Source of the DNA: Gymnothorax reevesii
Lineage: Eukaryota; Chordata; Actinopteri; Anguilliformes; Muraenidae
Assembly: GCA_029721435.1 (NCBI GenBank)
Contig: CM056574.1
Span: 33,994,001-34,058,000 of the forward strand
Length of the DNA stretch: 64,000 bases
Direction of reading: 5' to 3'
Position numbers and translations under genes: made by a program. The notes beneath the pieces are model-generated. The model was not told the origin of the DNA. It worked only from the letters and a program-made list of their open reading frames with translations, and did no database searches. Of this stretch, positions 12,801-23,809 are shown in pieces (the stretch's first letter is position 1; every line of letters begins with the position of its first letter).

Positions 12801-15800
12801 CACAACCCTTTTGGCAAGATACCGTTCAACCTACAGTTGACATCCTTCATTAGTTTTGTTGATAAAATAGGTACGTGGGCAAAAACATACCAAAAGAAGT
12901 CACTGCTCATTATTTTTGACAACGTCTGCAGTGCTGTGAAATGGTGCTTGTCCAGTCCTGATTTTTTCTTTATTTTTGTTTCAATGTTTCAATGTTTATT
13001 TCAATGTTTCAGATTATCCAACTAATTTTTGTAAAGAAAACGTATGAAAACACAAAGTGCAGCTTTTAGACAATCATTTCATTTATTGAAGGTAAAGAGT
13101 TATTCAAAACATTTATCACCCATGTAAAAAACTAAACGCACCCTTTAAATCGAGTAACTGGTTGTGCCGCCCTTGGCAGCAACAACTGAAATTATACGTT
13201 TCCGATAACATGACTGTGGAGGAAATTTGGCCCTCTCTTCTTTGTTGATTTTGTTTTCATTCAGCCACATCTTCGAGCATGAACTGTCTGTTTCAGGTCA
13301 TGCCACAGCATTCAAGACAGGATTCTCCTCAGGACTTTCACTAGGCCACTCCAAAACCTAAATTTTGTTTTTCTTTTGAGCTATTCGGAGGTGTGCTTGC
13401 TTGAGCACTTTATATCACTGTCCTGCTGCCTAATTCAACTGCACTTGAGCTTTCTGGTGTCCAAACATACTACTTTAGGATTTTCCGGTAGAGAGCAGAA
13501 TTCATGGTTGCATCAATTATGGCAAGTCGCCCCTGTGATAGCTGCTGGATGAGGACACCAAGAGCAGTGGCCAAATATAAAAGGTAAATCTCACACCATG
13601 TAGAGAGACTAAAAACAGATGGAAATAACGAGACTTGCGCTACCAACGGACCAGACGCCGTCCGTGGTAGAAAACAGGTGAGCTCGAGGCAAACGAAAGA
13701 AAAGGGAAATAAATCTAAGATTCCCTTACTCACTAACACTGATCCTGTAATGCAGCTAATTCTCTAACAATAATCTCTCAAGAGACCTTACCAGCTAAAG
13801 CGCCAAAGAAGCACTGACACTCTAGCAAGGAACACAAGGCGAAACTGGATCTTAAATAGAGTCCGGTCAACGCCCCCAATTACTGCCAGCTGGCCCTGGA
13901 ATCCAATAGGGAGCAAAACGATATCGTCCCGGACAAGAGCAACAAACAGAGCTCTCAAAGCTCCCAAACCATGACAGCCCCAGTCCTGTAGCCGCAAAGC
14001 AGCCTCAGGCCATCACATTAGTACCATCATGTTTGACTGTTGATATGATGTACTTATCGTAGAATGCTGTGTTCGCTTTATGCCAGGTGTTACGGGACTC
14101 ATGTCTTATTGTGGAATCATGATCACTGACCTTAACTGTGGCAAGTGAAGCCCGCAGTACTTTGGATGTGTGGGTTCTTTTGTGACCTCCTGGATACATT
14201 GTTGATGCACTCTTGGAGCAATCTTTTTGGGCCGACCACTCCTGGGACAGTTCACCACCATTCCAAATTTTCCTCTTTTGTACATAGTGGCTCACACCAT
14301 GGTTTGCTAGAGTTCCAGAGCCTTGAAGATGGCTTTATAACGCTGTTCAGACTGATAGATGTCAGCACCTTTGTTTCTCATTTGTTCTTGTATTTCTTTA
14401 CATTGTGGCATCATGTGCTACTTTTTGTTTCCTTTACATTGCCAGACAGGTTCTGTTTAAATGATGTTTTAATTCAACAAGGCAGGTGGTAATCATGCCT
14501 GGGTGTGTCGTGAAATTCAGCCGAACTTTGAATTTTGTTTATTTGGTTGATTTCGTAACTATAAGAGCAGTTACTTTTCACGTACAACCAGGTAGAGTTG
14601 GATTGCTTTTTTCCTTTCATTCCCTGATTCATCATTTACAAACTGAAATTTTTGTTTACTCAGGTTATATTTGTCTAATATTAAAATGTTTGATCTGAAA
14701 CATTTAAGTGTGACAAATATGCAAATAAAACAATTTAACGCAAGACCATGTAGGCCATTCACAAGCCTTAAAAAAATCACTATATGGCGCATACACTGAG
14801 GGCTTATGCCAAAAATTTCGTTTTTATGGTCTACTTGCCAACATTAAAAATAAATTCTTGAAATCTTCGCCTGGAAGCTGTTTTCCAGACGGTCTGTTTT
14901 CAGTGACCAAAAAAGTAGTTTGCATGTGGACGAAAGCCTGAAACGTGTAGAAAATGTAACATTTTCAAAAATACCCATGTACATGTGGACAGGGCTGAGG
15001 TAACTGTATGAAACACCAACAAATGATTAAAATGGCTCATTAGCGCTGTATACTTTGCTGTCTTGCCATTGATCGCTCACCAGCAAGAATGCTAATTAAC
15101 AATTATCATTTCTCATAAGTTTGCCTGGACTTTGCTCTTCCATCACTTATCATTGTAAAATGATGTAAACAGGTGCTAACAGCTGGTGATGTAAGAGGTG
15201 TTACATCTTCTGAAGCTTTCATTTTACACTGACTGTCAGCACTGTCCGTTTCCTCCATTTTGTGGAAGTGCCACAAATGTGTCCGACATTGACACAGAGC
15301 AATATGTACTGTATTATGGAAATGTCCGTCTTCAGTCATCACTGGGTTCAGACTGTGCCAAGATCCGAAAACCTTCCATTTGAATTGACTTGATCCTTTA
15401 TGTCACCTGCCCCAGAACAAAAAAATGTCTTGGGTTGACATAGTAGACTACTTGTTTGCCAGACTTAGTCAATATCTACCCGTAACTTTGAGTGACAGTT
15501 TTAAAGCTCTACTTCATTTAAAGCATTTCTATTCATTCACGGTTTAAAATTCACCAAAACTCATTAAATTGAGTTGGCAAATAAAACTGAATGTTGCAGA
15601 CAAATGTAGATTGAACACCAACTTCAGTAATCTATGAATAGAGAAAACATTGTGTTCCTCTTTGCATATGCATTTTCCTCCTCTGTTATAAACGACACCA
15701 TCTGTTTATCACCGAAAATGTCCTACAGTTGGAACAAATGCTGATAGATGCACTCTCTGACACAAACTGTGATGTTCTCTGATGACTAGGTGTCCTTAGA

Positions 15801-18479
15801 TAACGGAAGATATTGTTCAACCTCCATAGCCGTTGTTTCACTTCAATTTGAATTTGAGGCCATTTCAGTGAATAAATGTCACTAAGCCTTTTTAAAAATA
15901 TTTTGATTAATTTGCACAAAAGTATGTGCTAAAAGCAAGAATGCCATTTAAAAGCAGTTTTTCAGAGTGGGTGGGAAAAGTGACTGCAATTATGGTGCCG
16001 TTGTAAATTTAAAAAATACAAATTGGTGTGATGCGGACACTATGCATCTCCAGAACTTTTAATCAACATGAAAGATTTTCTTTTGTAGGATTTTTAACTT
16101 TAGAGGTATGAAGCTGAGTAGCAATGCAGGTAGAGTAGCATGTTCCAAAAATCTAAATGATATTCTGTTAATAATATCAAGCATAATTGTGTATTTAATT
16201 AGGAACAGGAGGTAATTTGACTAGATTGCTCATTGAGTTACTATAATACTCATTGAGCGTCCATGCACGTGTTTACGTGCATAAACTATGTTGTGTGTAT
16301 ATGCTGCACTGCATTGCAAAATGTAAGTATGTGCACACTCCGGGGTATGGGTCTGTTCTCATGGTTCAGACTTGGCCTCTCAGTTCCACAGAGGGAAAAT
16401 CTTGACACCATTTCCCTGTTCCTCTTATCATGGTCTGTGCGGTCCTATAACTGCTGAGTACCGCCCTCCCTTTACCTGGGAGTCATGTGAGAAGCCAGTC
16501 TGGGCAATTAGCATTCCTAATGACCTGAGAGGAAAGAACTTGGGCTGGATCTAGATTTGAGATCCAAATTTGATTTGAGGATCCCCGTACAATAACAGTT
16601 TCACATTGATCCATAAAAGGGCTGAGGGGCTACAGGTTTTCAATTCAACCACGCAGAAGCACATCTGATACAACTAATGTAATCACCTCATGTCAGCCTG
16701 CTCAGTTGACTGGTTGTATCAGGTTTGTTTCTGCCCAGTTGGAATGAAGATCTGCAGCCCCTTGGCCGTTTTACGGACCAGTTTGACACCCCTGCCATCC
16801 AATGGCATTTCAGTTGATTCTGTGCATACAGCAGTAGTAGCAAGCCTCTGTGTTCTTTTGTCAAGAAGTTGCTCTCATGCAAAGAGTGAGGTCTAGACAT
16901 AGTTTGTCAAGACTGATGTAAAAGAACTTGTGTGATTCAACAGTGTCCCGACCTGAACCCCATCAAGCACAGTGGGGATCAATTGGACATGCGACTTTGA
17001 GCTACTGCCCAACCTCACTAATGCTTTTCTGACTGAAATGGAAGCAGATCCCTGGGGGAGTGTCCTGGACATCTAGTGAAAAGCTTTGGCAGAGGAGTTA
17101 TCATAACAGCATAGGGGAACCAACGCAATATTAATGCCCTTGACTTTGGAACGAGATGTTGGATGAGCATGTGCTGCCATACATTAGTACATGTTCAGAG
17201 AAACAGTTGGTATCGTACAGTATCTAACAGGTATAACATACTTTTCAATTTTATACCATTCTTTTTCAGTAGCAATGTGTGAATTAGTAAGATATTATTG
17301 TGAAGCCCTCAGACATTCAAAATGACCTGTATTCCTGTTCGTGTTGGGCTACATTGAAAGAAGGACACGCAGGGAACAGCTGTGCGCCTTTGGGCCGATG
17401 CCACTGCGAGGTATTGCATCACGAGATTGAATTCAGCAACAGCCACCTCATAAGACCCCGCCAATTACGGAGAACACATTTAAATCAGTCTGCCAGGAAA
17501 GGTGACATGAGTACACAGTGCACGCTGTGTTTACGGTCTGAGAATTTTTTATTTTTTTTCCCTTTGAGGTGGTGCTCCCCCTAGTGTCCACTCAGAGTAT
17601 TGACGATGACATGCCGGACTGCCTGCTCTATGAAGGGGCTTTTCAGAAGACGACCTTGCAGAGGGTGGATGCAGTCAGAATTATAAAGGACGTCTGGAAG
17701 GAGAAAGTGACTGAGGATGAGACGGTATGGGCAGAAAGCGAAATCACATTCAGCTTTTTCAGGACTACCAGTTGAAAAGTTTCAGTGGCCCGCTGTCCGA
17801 ATTTTGAAGGATTTTATGTCCAAAACTGCCCTTTCCCTTATGATGGCATTAGAATTCATAGTTCATATTAATTTTTTCTCTGTGCTATTTCATTTAAAAG
17901 CCACTGATGTATGAACGTACATGCTTGTTTAATATTGGTAGTGTAATTGACTATTAAAGCAAAAAACTTGCATAACAGTTTGAAAGGTGGAGTCCCATTG
18001 AGGGCCTTTTCTGGCCCAAACCACCGATTTCAAATTAATTTTCAGAATTGTTAAACCACCCCATGGGGTTCATGAATCCACCAGAGAAACCAGCAATATC
18101 AGTTTTCTTTATGAAAAAAAATATATATATTTTTTACAATTTTTAGTTTTAGAGAGGGGCCACCCATTCTGGGGCCTCACAAAGTGTCACTGATGATTAT
18201 AATCTTGTGCTTATCAATGCACATTGTAGCTGATATATTTTCCTCATGAATGAAAAAAAGAATTTGTTGAAATTGATGTCTTACTGCTGAGATATGACGA
18301 TATTTGTTCAAAAAATATGTTCTGAAATGGAGATTTCGAATGGCCACCATGGCCGTAACCACCATTGAGGACACCGAGGTCCGGACCTTGGTTAATTGTC
18401 TCTGAGTTTTCGTTTTTTCCCCCACCTATTTTTCCCCTTACTGTGCCCGTTTATTCAGCAGATTGTGTGTTTGTGTGTG

Positions 18480-18510
<31 letters not shown>

Positions 18511-21263
18511 TCCCGCATCCTCATAGTGCAGTGTGGTCACCGTGCGTTTTAAATACCACGGCTTGCACTGCGAATGCGCAGCAGAGCAGGTTGAGGTAAA
18601 CTCATTTGCGAGTCTTGCGAGAGAGAGTTCAATTGTATCATTGTTGAGAAGGGAGACCATATGCTAGCCTGAGACTGACCCAAAATGCGCTGAACACTTT
18701 AAAAAATCCTGGTTACGGCCTTGACGGCCACGTCTGTAAACGGCGGTACATTTGACAAAGTTATCCTGCCATAAGACACTAAAAGAATTTGCTGATGGTA
18801 TGGTATGGCCAACATTCAATGAAAAAACCAAGATGTGTCAACACCCGTAACATCTTCATCTGAACACTTGCATCAACTAAAATGGGGTGTGTTGATACAA
18901 AATGGATTGTGTGAGTGTGGCTCTCACTTAATTCTTCTACCTTTAGTTTTTTAAGGGTCATAGTTAATAACTATATTACCTATGATGTTTATGCTAAAAA
19001 TTATTGGCTATGCTTATACCTTCAAACTGAAGGAGCCTCACGACCACGAGAAGGTGACAGGTCCCCTTGAGGAATAATTACCATGCTATCATCATGCATA
19101 TTCAACATATGACATATTTTCATGAACAAATGAAGCGATAAAACCTTCTTGAAAAATCTGAGTTACACTCTAATCTTGGATTTATACCATTGTGGGAGCC
19201 CCAACACCATGGGTACTTGCTGATGTGACAAGTTCTCAAGCTAGATGGATTGAACGATGGCACAAATTAGTCCATTCTTCTAGACTGTAGAAGAATGGAT
19301 TCATTTGTGGGAAAATATATAAATTATAAATATATTTATTTTATAAATAATTTTATAATTAGGAAAATATATCAGCTACATGTGCATTGATAAGCACGTG
19401 ATTATAATCATTGGTGACACTTTGTGGGGCCCCAGAATGGGTGGCCCCTCCCAAAAATGTCTTTATCATTAAGAAAATTGATATTGCAGGTTTCTCTGAT
19501 GGATTCATGAATTCCATGGGGTGGTTTATCTATGCTGAAAATTATTTTGAATTTGGTGATTTGGGCCAGAAAACGCCCTAAATGGGACTCCACCTTTTCC
19601 CATGCTTCCACAGAATGAACAGCAGAGCAATCTGGCGGAGTTTCTACAGGGGTACCTAGAAAGGCAGCACAGGGAGCGTGCAGGAAACTGGGCCTACAGC
19701 CTGCTGCAGACCTGCCGTCAGCACCGGGACGATGACATCATCGGCCTCTTTTATGACATCATCACTGGGAAGGTGCTGGAGAGGGAGTTTACTGTTCTGG
19801 GCCATAAACCTTCGGCAGTGATGGTGTTACTTCTTATAGGTCGCAGAATTGGAACTAACAGGAGTATCTTGCTGTTCAGAGAAGAGTCAGAGTTGGGCAA
19901 ACTAGTCTGGTGGTCAGCATATTTTCACACTATTCAGTGCATTCCCCATACAAGGCCTCCTGTCCTGAGTCACACTCTTCTATCACTGTCATCCTTCTGA
20001 CACAACATGGAAGGGCAGCTGTCACAACCAGCCATGACGGCACATTAGCCCCTTAAACTCACATTTTTCTCTCAAGTTTTCCCCTACGTGAGTTCAAAGT
20101 CCGAAAAAGCATTTTTTTCATATTGTACTATAATGTCACACACTTATTTTGTATTTGCTGGTTGCGGCACTTCGGACTTACACTGGGAGAAATATTCAAA
20201 CCCAGGATGCCATGTTTATATGGTCACAGCATTACATCAAAAGGAAAATATCTAAATCTTGCACATAATTTTGTACACATTTCCCTCTTGTTCATCAGGA
20301 AATATTTGGGATCGTTGGAAACTAAGGGATATCTCGACAGTTTGAAATAGGCCTGAAGTTCAACAGGTTTGAATACAGCAGCTGTGTTTTATGGGGTTAA
20401 AACTTACAACCATTAAACAAATAAAATATTGTCTTGAGATGAAATGCCTCAAATGGTTTGAGCAAGGAAGGAACAAAATCTTGTGAGTTCGTTAGGGCAC
20501 ACTTATGAGAGTGCTATGCTTATAATTAGTGATAAAGGTTAAAATGCTGCAATGTTTATGGCAATATTACGTATGTTGGCCTTATGGCGTACATTTTAAA
20601 TTTCAGTTTATATTGTTATCAGGGTGGGGTTTTACGATGATGTAGGGATCTTGGATGGAAGGGGAAGCAGTGGACTCCCATGGTAGACTCTGGTGTGCAG
20701 TCTTGGTGAGGTTCATCTGTGTGTGCAGTCCTGGTCAGACTCATTTGTTTGTTGTTACAGGTGGATGAAAATGTCCACCACGGGCAGACCCACATGCTGT
20801 CTCACCTGCTGAAAGTGCTGATCAGGAGCGACGCCGCAGAGAGCGGAATACTGACCAATCAGGAGTTCAGGTGAGGTTTCAGGTTGGAACAGTGGACATC
20901 TCCCAGTACGATCCAGCTCTTTTCACCTCATCCCAGTGTCCAGTTTTATTATGTGTCTGGGCTTTACTTATTCAGTTAAGTCCAGAATCCACCTTTGTGA
21001 AACAAGACCCTGCAAGATGAAGACTTGTTTAAGTTTACACTGTTGCAGTGTCAGGGTAGAAAATATAATGAAAGTTTGGCTGCAAAAAAAAGATCTTGAT
21101 CTTGATATCATGATATAATGGTATCATCACCTGGTCAGTAACACTAATGCTTTAACCTCTGGTCTCATGGAATTAGGGATCTACAGATATCCCAGCCCTC
21201 CAGGGAGGTCGAGGAGTCTCAGTGAACTGCTGCTAGTTGATCCCCACCTCCTCTTCCCCAAAT

Positions 21264-21300
<37 letters not shown>

Positions 21301-23648
21301 CCTGGGGTCGGCCAGTCAGTGACTCGGAAATTATTTTTGTCCAAATCGAGCTGCATGCAGTGAGTGTTTATCGATGGAACTCCCTCTTATATTCACTAAA
21401 GGCTCACAGTTGGTATGCAGTTGCAGTAATTTTGATGGAGTTTTGAATGAACACTGAAGGTTCTGTGGATAAATATCCTATTATTATAACAACTGTCAAT
21501 CACATCCAGCTGCACTGTTATCTGAAATGTAATTTCAGTAAAATTAAGCTCCTGAAGACTTGTGATATTTGCCTTGGCACATTTATTATTCTTTCCTCAT
21601 ATCATTTTTGCTCTTTGCCCATTAAGAACGATTATGTGCTTCACAGGGGCTTGTACACAAGTTCAAGTGCTTTTTTTTTTTTGAACTTTCTTGAATTGAA
21701 CTGGGTGAATTGACAAAGACATGGATTACGTAAATAAGTGGTAATGAGTTGCAAATAGTGACTTGCGAAATTCACAAACTAAGTTTCCGAACAGCTGTTT
21801 GCCAGGGATCAGGTGAGGGGGAGATGTTCCACCTAAGTCAAGAACAGTTAATTCTGAGCTGTTCTATGCAGAGGTGAGCAGACAGATAAACTTTTGAAAA
21901 CTATAAAAGGAATCTCCGGAACATTCTGTCCGGTTAGGCTATTCCTTGCTTTCATGAAAATTACTGAAATTTTTGGATAAATTTTACAATGACTGCAAAG
22001 ACAACACAATTTGCTGATCGTGGCCTCTAAACGCTAACTTGCTACTTCTACCTTGTTACATTTAACTGCGTATTTTTTTTCTGCTGTGAGTTTAACTGCA
22101 TTTGTACTGTTGTACAGCAGAGATATTAGCAAGTGAATTTGAGTGGTAGGAGAGCTTGTTTAAACAGTGAGATTGACAAACAGGTGTTTTTTTTTTGTGT
22201 GTCGCAGTGGAGCCTTGAAAACAGCTTTTCCTCTGAAGGAAGGGCGAGACATCGAAGAGCTGGTGACTGCTGCTCAAACGGAGCTGGGCACCAGTGATGG
22301 AAATATCTCCTATCAGGCTCTGTATACAGAGGTACCACACATTTCAGGGCCGCACAGAGCCATTCATCTTTAACCCAATCAAGTGTTGGCTCCTGAAGAG
22401 GGGTTTCTCAACATTCCAGTTCTCGAAGTTCATTCTTTTCAGTCACCAGTAGTGACTGCTTCATAAGAATGAGAATACTCAGCTAAAGATCTATTTGCAT
22501 TTTGGTGAAAGGACATCATCCTGATGGCTCTTTCTATTGTGTCTACTTTGATAAGTCCACCTACAAGCCATTGATGTCAGTTAATCTGCACAACCTGATG
22601 CCCCATTGCAGGACAGTACCCGCCAAACAATGGTGTAAGATTAGCTTGGGTAATGTTTGCTTTTGAGCATTAGCCCGGTGCCTGCTGTCTCCCAAACAGG
22701 ACTCAGATGGGAAACACAGGCGTTTCCTGAGTCTGGTGAAGGATCAGAGGCGTGAGGAGAGGCGTCGGTACATCGCCCAGCTGAGGAGTGAGCTGCGAGA
22801 GAAAGGGTGAGCAAAATGGACTGACGTCTGACCTAGGATCAGGCAAACCCAAGGCCCAATATCAGACCAAAAGCTATGTTTAAATAGTCTTTTATGCTTA
22901 GGAAAGTTCCTATCTCATGAGAAATGACCTGGAAGTATTTATGTGGCAGGCATGATAAATGTGTTTGAATTCTCTAAATATACAGGAAGGTGCTTCCTGA
23001 CTTAACTCCTTCAGCATAGAGTGTACCAGACCTTTCTTTACTAAAAGGACATGACACTGTCCCACAATTCCTTGTGGCAGCAATATTAAAAGTAACGTAC
23101 CATCTTTGCGGTCATTGATAAAAATTAATTAACAGAACGTGAAGGGACGCATGATTGCATCGCCTAGTGTAAGTGCAGTCGGATTCTCTTAGAACCATGG
23201 TAGTCCTGATGAATTCTCCTTTTCGCCTCTCTGTAATCTCATGATGTTTCCTATCATGGATAAGGAAAAGTGGTTAAGAAAAAGATAATCAAATAGATTT
23301 TTCTTACTATTTGAATGCAGGCCCACTTATTTAGTTTGAGGCAAAGAAAAAAACAAGACAAAAACAAGACATGACTGGCTAAGACCAGGATGGCAGTCAA
23401 ACCCTTTATTTCCCCATTGGTCACTCAGGACTGTGGAGATGGAGGATCTGAGGATGGCCTTCAAGAACATCGACCCAAATCTGGATCAGGCTGTGCTGGA
23501 ACAATATCTGGGCCTGGCATTTCCAACGCTGCCTGACCAGCCGGAAAAGACCCATGCACCCATCAATTCAGACATCGCCATGCAGCGCCTCCTGGTGGCT
23601 GATGTGAACAGGGCGGGGCCACCACCTCGACTGCAGGACCCAGAATGA
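673..23648 (+). CDS. tsnaxip1: TSNAXIP1, translin-associated factor X interacting protein 1 (13 exons, 5' end incomplete)
   Basis: Exons read at 673-846, 1021-1114, 1217-1413, 3669-3795, 4915-5075, 5766-5922, 6996-7114, 17569-17724, 19614-19772, 20761-20870, 22208-22331, 22700-22806 and 23429-23648. They total 1,905 nt with every phase compatible, giving 634 codons plus TGA. The product is mainly coiled coil. Recognisable blocks in order are [56 protein letters not shown] and a C-terminal region with FPLK and [11 protein letters not shown]. These match my memory of the vertebrate family. The family protein binds TSNAX and is linked to male germ cells and sperm structures; no enzymatic motif is visible. 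The N-terminus is uncertain: the first exon is open upstream of Met at 697 and earlier exons may lie outside the window. The gene converges on CENPT. Identification is from recalled family similarity, not from a search. Confidence 0.93.
1021..1114 (+). CDS. tsnaxip1: TSNAXIP1 exon
   Basis: The acceptor is TTACCCCTCAG and the donor is CTAG|GTATGC, phase 1 out. It encodes the conserved [15 protein letters not shown] block, the clearest family signature in the N-terminal domain. Confidence 0.92.
1217..1413 (+). CDS. tsnaxip1: TSNAXIP1 exon
   Basis: The acceptor is CTCAACAG and the donor is CACAG|GTGTTG. It encodes [14 protein letters not shown] and a charged helix ([11 protein letters not shown]) with heptad character. 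Confidence 0.92.
2427..2562. mobile_element. Short palindromic MITE (family A)
   Basis: The ends pair as inverted repeats: AAGCTGCTTTCACACTGGAC on the left and GTCTGGTGTGAAAGTGGCTT on the right, with a second internal inverted pair (AGATTACATTCAAAGT). A relative lies at 63284-63421. It sits in a TSNAXIP1 intron. Confidence 0.7.
2990..3020. repeat. (CTGT)n microsatellite
   Basis: A short tetranucleotide tract. GACAGACAGACGGAC-type stretches recur near 31220 and 40855, where they look like parts of interspersed repeats. Confidence 0.6.
3669..3795 (+). CDS. tsnaxip1: TSNAXIP1 exon
   Basis: The acceptor is GCCCCCTCCAG and the donor is GAGG|GTAGGG, phase 1. It encodes [19 protein letters not shown], continuing the coiled coil. 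Confidence 0.92.
4540..4830 (+). repeat. Degenerate tRNA-type SINE remnant
   Basis: It contains, in order, a GTGGTGCACTGCCTCACAA stretch, a TGTGTAGAGTTTGGAAG stretch, TGTGGGTTTCCATCCGGGTA and ATTGCCTATTG. This is the order of motifs in the better-preserved copy at 24979-25290. It lies in a TSNAXIP1 intron. Confidence 0.55.
4915..5075 (+). CDS. tsnaxip1: TSNAXIP1 exon
   Basis: The acceptor is AAATGCAG and the donor is GGACG|GTAAGG. It encodes [20 protein letters not shown] and the conserved VVPRRDW motif. Confidence 0.92.
5620..5760. repeat. CA/CG-rich low-complexity tract
   Basis: Degenerate CACACGCAC-type sequence directly upstream of the TSNAXIP1 exon at 5766. It ends at the splice acceptor CGCCCCCAG. 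Confidence 0.5.
5766..5922 (+). CDS. tsnaxip1: TSNAXIP1 exon
   Basis: The acceptor is CGCCCCCAG and the donor is GCAG|GTACGG, phase 1. It encodes a long E/K-rich helix followed by the conserved TPRPDWDRC motif. Confidence 0.92.
6996..7114 (+). CDS. tsnaxip1: TSNAXIP1 exon
   Basis: The acceptor is GACCTGCAG and the donor is CAGAG|GTACGT. It encodes [20 protein letters not shown]. The intron that follows is 10.5 kb and is filled with transposon remnants. Confidence 0.9.
7758..9201. mobile_element. Tc1-like transposon remnant
   Basis: The left end TATACACTGAGCCAAAACAT and the right end GGCTGATCAGTGTATA are recognisable inverted termini of a common fish Tc1-like family, flanked by TA. Just inside the right end, GCTGTTTTGGCAGCACAAAG matches the transposase 3' end. 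Coding capacity is lost. A second repeat (8476-9050) is inserted in it. Confidence 0.75.
8476..9050 (-). repeat. Interspersed repeat with (ATCA)n end, unclassified
   Basis: It starts with TCAATCAATCAATCAATCAA and then TTTATTTAGCCAGGTAAAAA, with CTCATTGAGAT and GACCTGGCCAAGG. I recognise this as a common fish interspersed repeat but cannot assign its class. It is nested in the Tc1-like remnant. Confidence 0.55.
9202..9930. other. Intronic sequence without recognised feature
   Basis: AT-rich sequence between the Tc1-like and Ty3/gypsy remnants within the 10.5-kb TSNAXIP1 intron. Part of the right side may be the 3' end of the gypsy copy. Confidence 0.3.
9940..11360 (-). mobile_element. Ty3/gypsy retrotransposon fragment with internal deletion
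   Basis: Minus-strand reading gives, in order: the RT C-terminus ([12 protein letters not shown], 11149-11358), [11 protein letters not shown] (about 11100-11130), then directly an integrase core start ([10 protein letters not shown], about 11000) and [11 protein letters not shown] (about 10740), [14 protein letters not shown] (about 10400) and a chromodomain-like end ([18 protein letters not shown], about 10060). RNase H and the N-terminal part of integrase are missing. Stops and frameshifts make it inactive. Confidence 0.85.
11870..12790. repeat. Interspersed repeat present as partial direct copies
   Basis: Three blocks recur in direct orientation: ATGACTCATCACGATT (about 11962 and 12414), GACGAAACCCTTATTTTT (about 12050 and 12655) and GTCAGGCGCTCAGCTGATTA (about 12119 and 12731). 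An AT-rich insertion (about 12465-12625) interrupts the second copy. The family is unknown to me. Confidence 0.6.
11999..12026 (+). repeat. Clustered AGGTCA half-sites
   Basis: Four AGGTCA copies occur in 28 bp, several in the extended form TCAAGGTCA. Related sites recur near 12444-12460. They sit inside an interspersed repeat, so regulatory function is uncertain. Confidence 0.6.
12990..14800 (-). mobile_element. Tc1-like transposon remnant interrupted by a solo LTR
   Basis: Minus-strand fragments read as Tc1-type transposase: [55 protein letters not shown] and [19 protein letters not shown]. The reading frame is broken by stops and by the LTR insertion at 13534-13976. Confidence 0.82.
13534..13976 (-). 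mobile_element. Solo LTR (443 bp) with 5-bp target duplication
   Basis: On the minus strand it runs from TGTCATGG to GCTATCACA (TG...CA ends). GCCCC occurs immediately on both sides (13529-13533 and 13977-13981). Removing the insert plus one GCCCC restores the Tc1 transposase context GCFAATG...GRLAIID. Confidence 0.85.
14801..16930. other. Intronic sequence without recognised feature
   Basis: AT-rich sequence in the large TSNAXIP1 intron. I see no exon-like reading frame with splice signals and no clear repeat ends. Confidence 0.3.
16935..17190 (+). mobile_element. Tc1-like transposase 3' fragment
   Basis: The reading [18 protein letters not shown], followed by a block ending AATATTAATGCCCTTGACTT, matches the 3' end of a fish Tc1-like transposase (D-L-N-P-I-E region). 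The expected catalytic Glu is Lys here, and stops interrupt it. Confidence 0.7.
17569..17724 (+). CDS. tsnaxip1: TSNAXIP1 exon
   Basis: The acceptor follows a T-rich tract (TTTTCCCTTTGAG) and the donor is GACG|GTATGG. It encodes the conserved segment ending [18 protein letters not shown]. Confidence 0.9.
17983..19597. mobile_element. DNA element with about 240-bp terminal inverted repeats
   Basis: The left arm (17983-18245) and right arm (19365-19597) are imperfect inverted copies. Both outer ends read AAGGTGGAGTCCCATT inward, then shared blocks TTCTGGCCCAAA, GGGGCC near CCATTCTGGG, and TTGATAAGCAC near the inner edge. The centre has no transposase. The element fills almost the whole intron between two TSNAXIP1 exons, and its right end is about 16 bp from the acceptor. 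Confidence 0.8.
18464..18508. repeat. (TG)n-(GA)n microsatellite
   Basis: A TGTG tract passes into GAGA within the inverted-repeat element at 17983-19597. Confidence 0.8.
19614..19772 (+). CDS. tsnaxip1: TSNAXIP1 exon
   Basis: The acceptor is CTTCCACAG. The donor AAG|GTGCTG is weak, but it gives the only phase-0 join to the next exon (GK|VDENV). It encodes [14 protein letters not shown] and [10 protein letters not shown]. The right end of an inverted-repeat transposon lies about 16 bp upstream of this exon. Confidence 0.88.
20761..20870 (+). CDS. tsnaxip1: TSNAXIP1 exon
   Basis: The acceptor is TTGTTACAG and the donor is TTCAG|GTGAGG, phase 2. It encodes [19 protein letters not shown]. Confidence 0.92.
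21266..21296. repeat. (CA)n microsatellite
   Basis: About 15 uninterrupted CA units in a TSNAXIP1 intron. Confidence 0.9.
22208..22331 (+). CDS. tsnaxip1: TSNAXIP1 exon
   Basis: The acceptor is GTGTCGCAG and the donor is CAGAG|GTACCA. It encodes [20 protein letters not shown], which aligns with the EF-hand-like C-terminal helices of the family. Confidence 0.92.
22700..22806 (+). CDS. tsnaxip1: TSNAXIP1 exon
   Basis: The acceptor is CCCAAACAG and the donor is AAAGG|GTGAGC, phase 2. It encodes a basic helix, [20 protein letters not shown]. Confidence 0.92.
23429..23648 (+). CDS. tsnaxip1: TSNAXIP1 terminal coding exon
   Basis: The acceptor is GTCACTCAG and the exon ends at TGA. It encodes [17 protein letters not shown] through to the C-terminal [12 protein letters not shown]. 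Confidence 0.93.
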
Positions 23649-23800
23649 AACACATCCTGATATAGGAAGTGCATCTTTAACTTGGTGACAGTTTTAACTT
23701 TGAAATGTTCTGGTACACTACACAACTGGTACACTAATTTCAAAGATTAGAACCACTGGAAGATAACATAGGTTTCTCTGATAGCATCATGTACACAGAT

Positions 23801-23806
23801 AATAAA
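23801..23806 (+). promoter_or_regulatory. Poly(A) signal of TSNAXIP1
   Basis: A canonical AATAAA lies 153 bp past the TSNAXIP1 stop codon. It is the first such hexamer downstream of the stop. Confidence 0.7.
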
Positions 23807-23809
23807 TAT

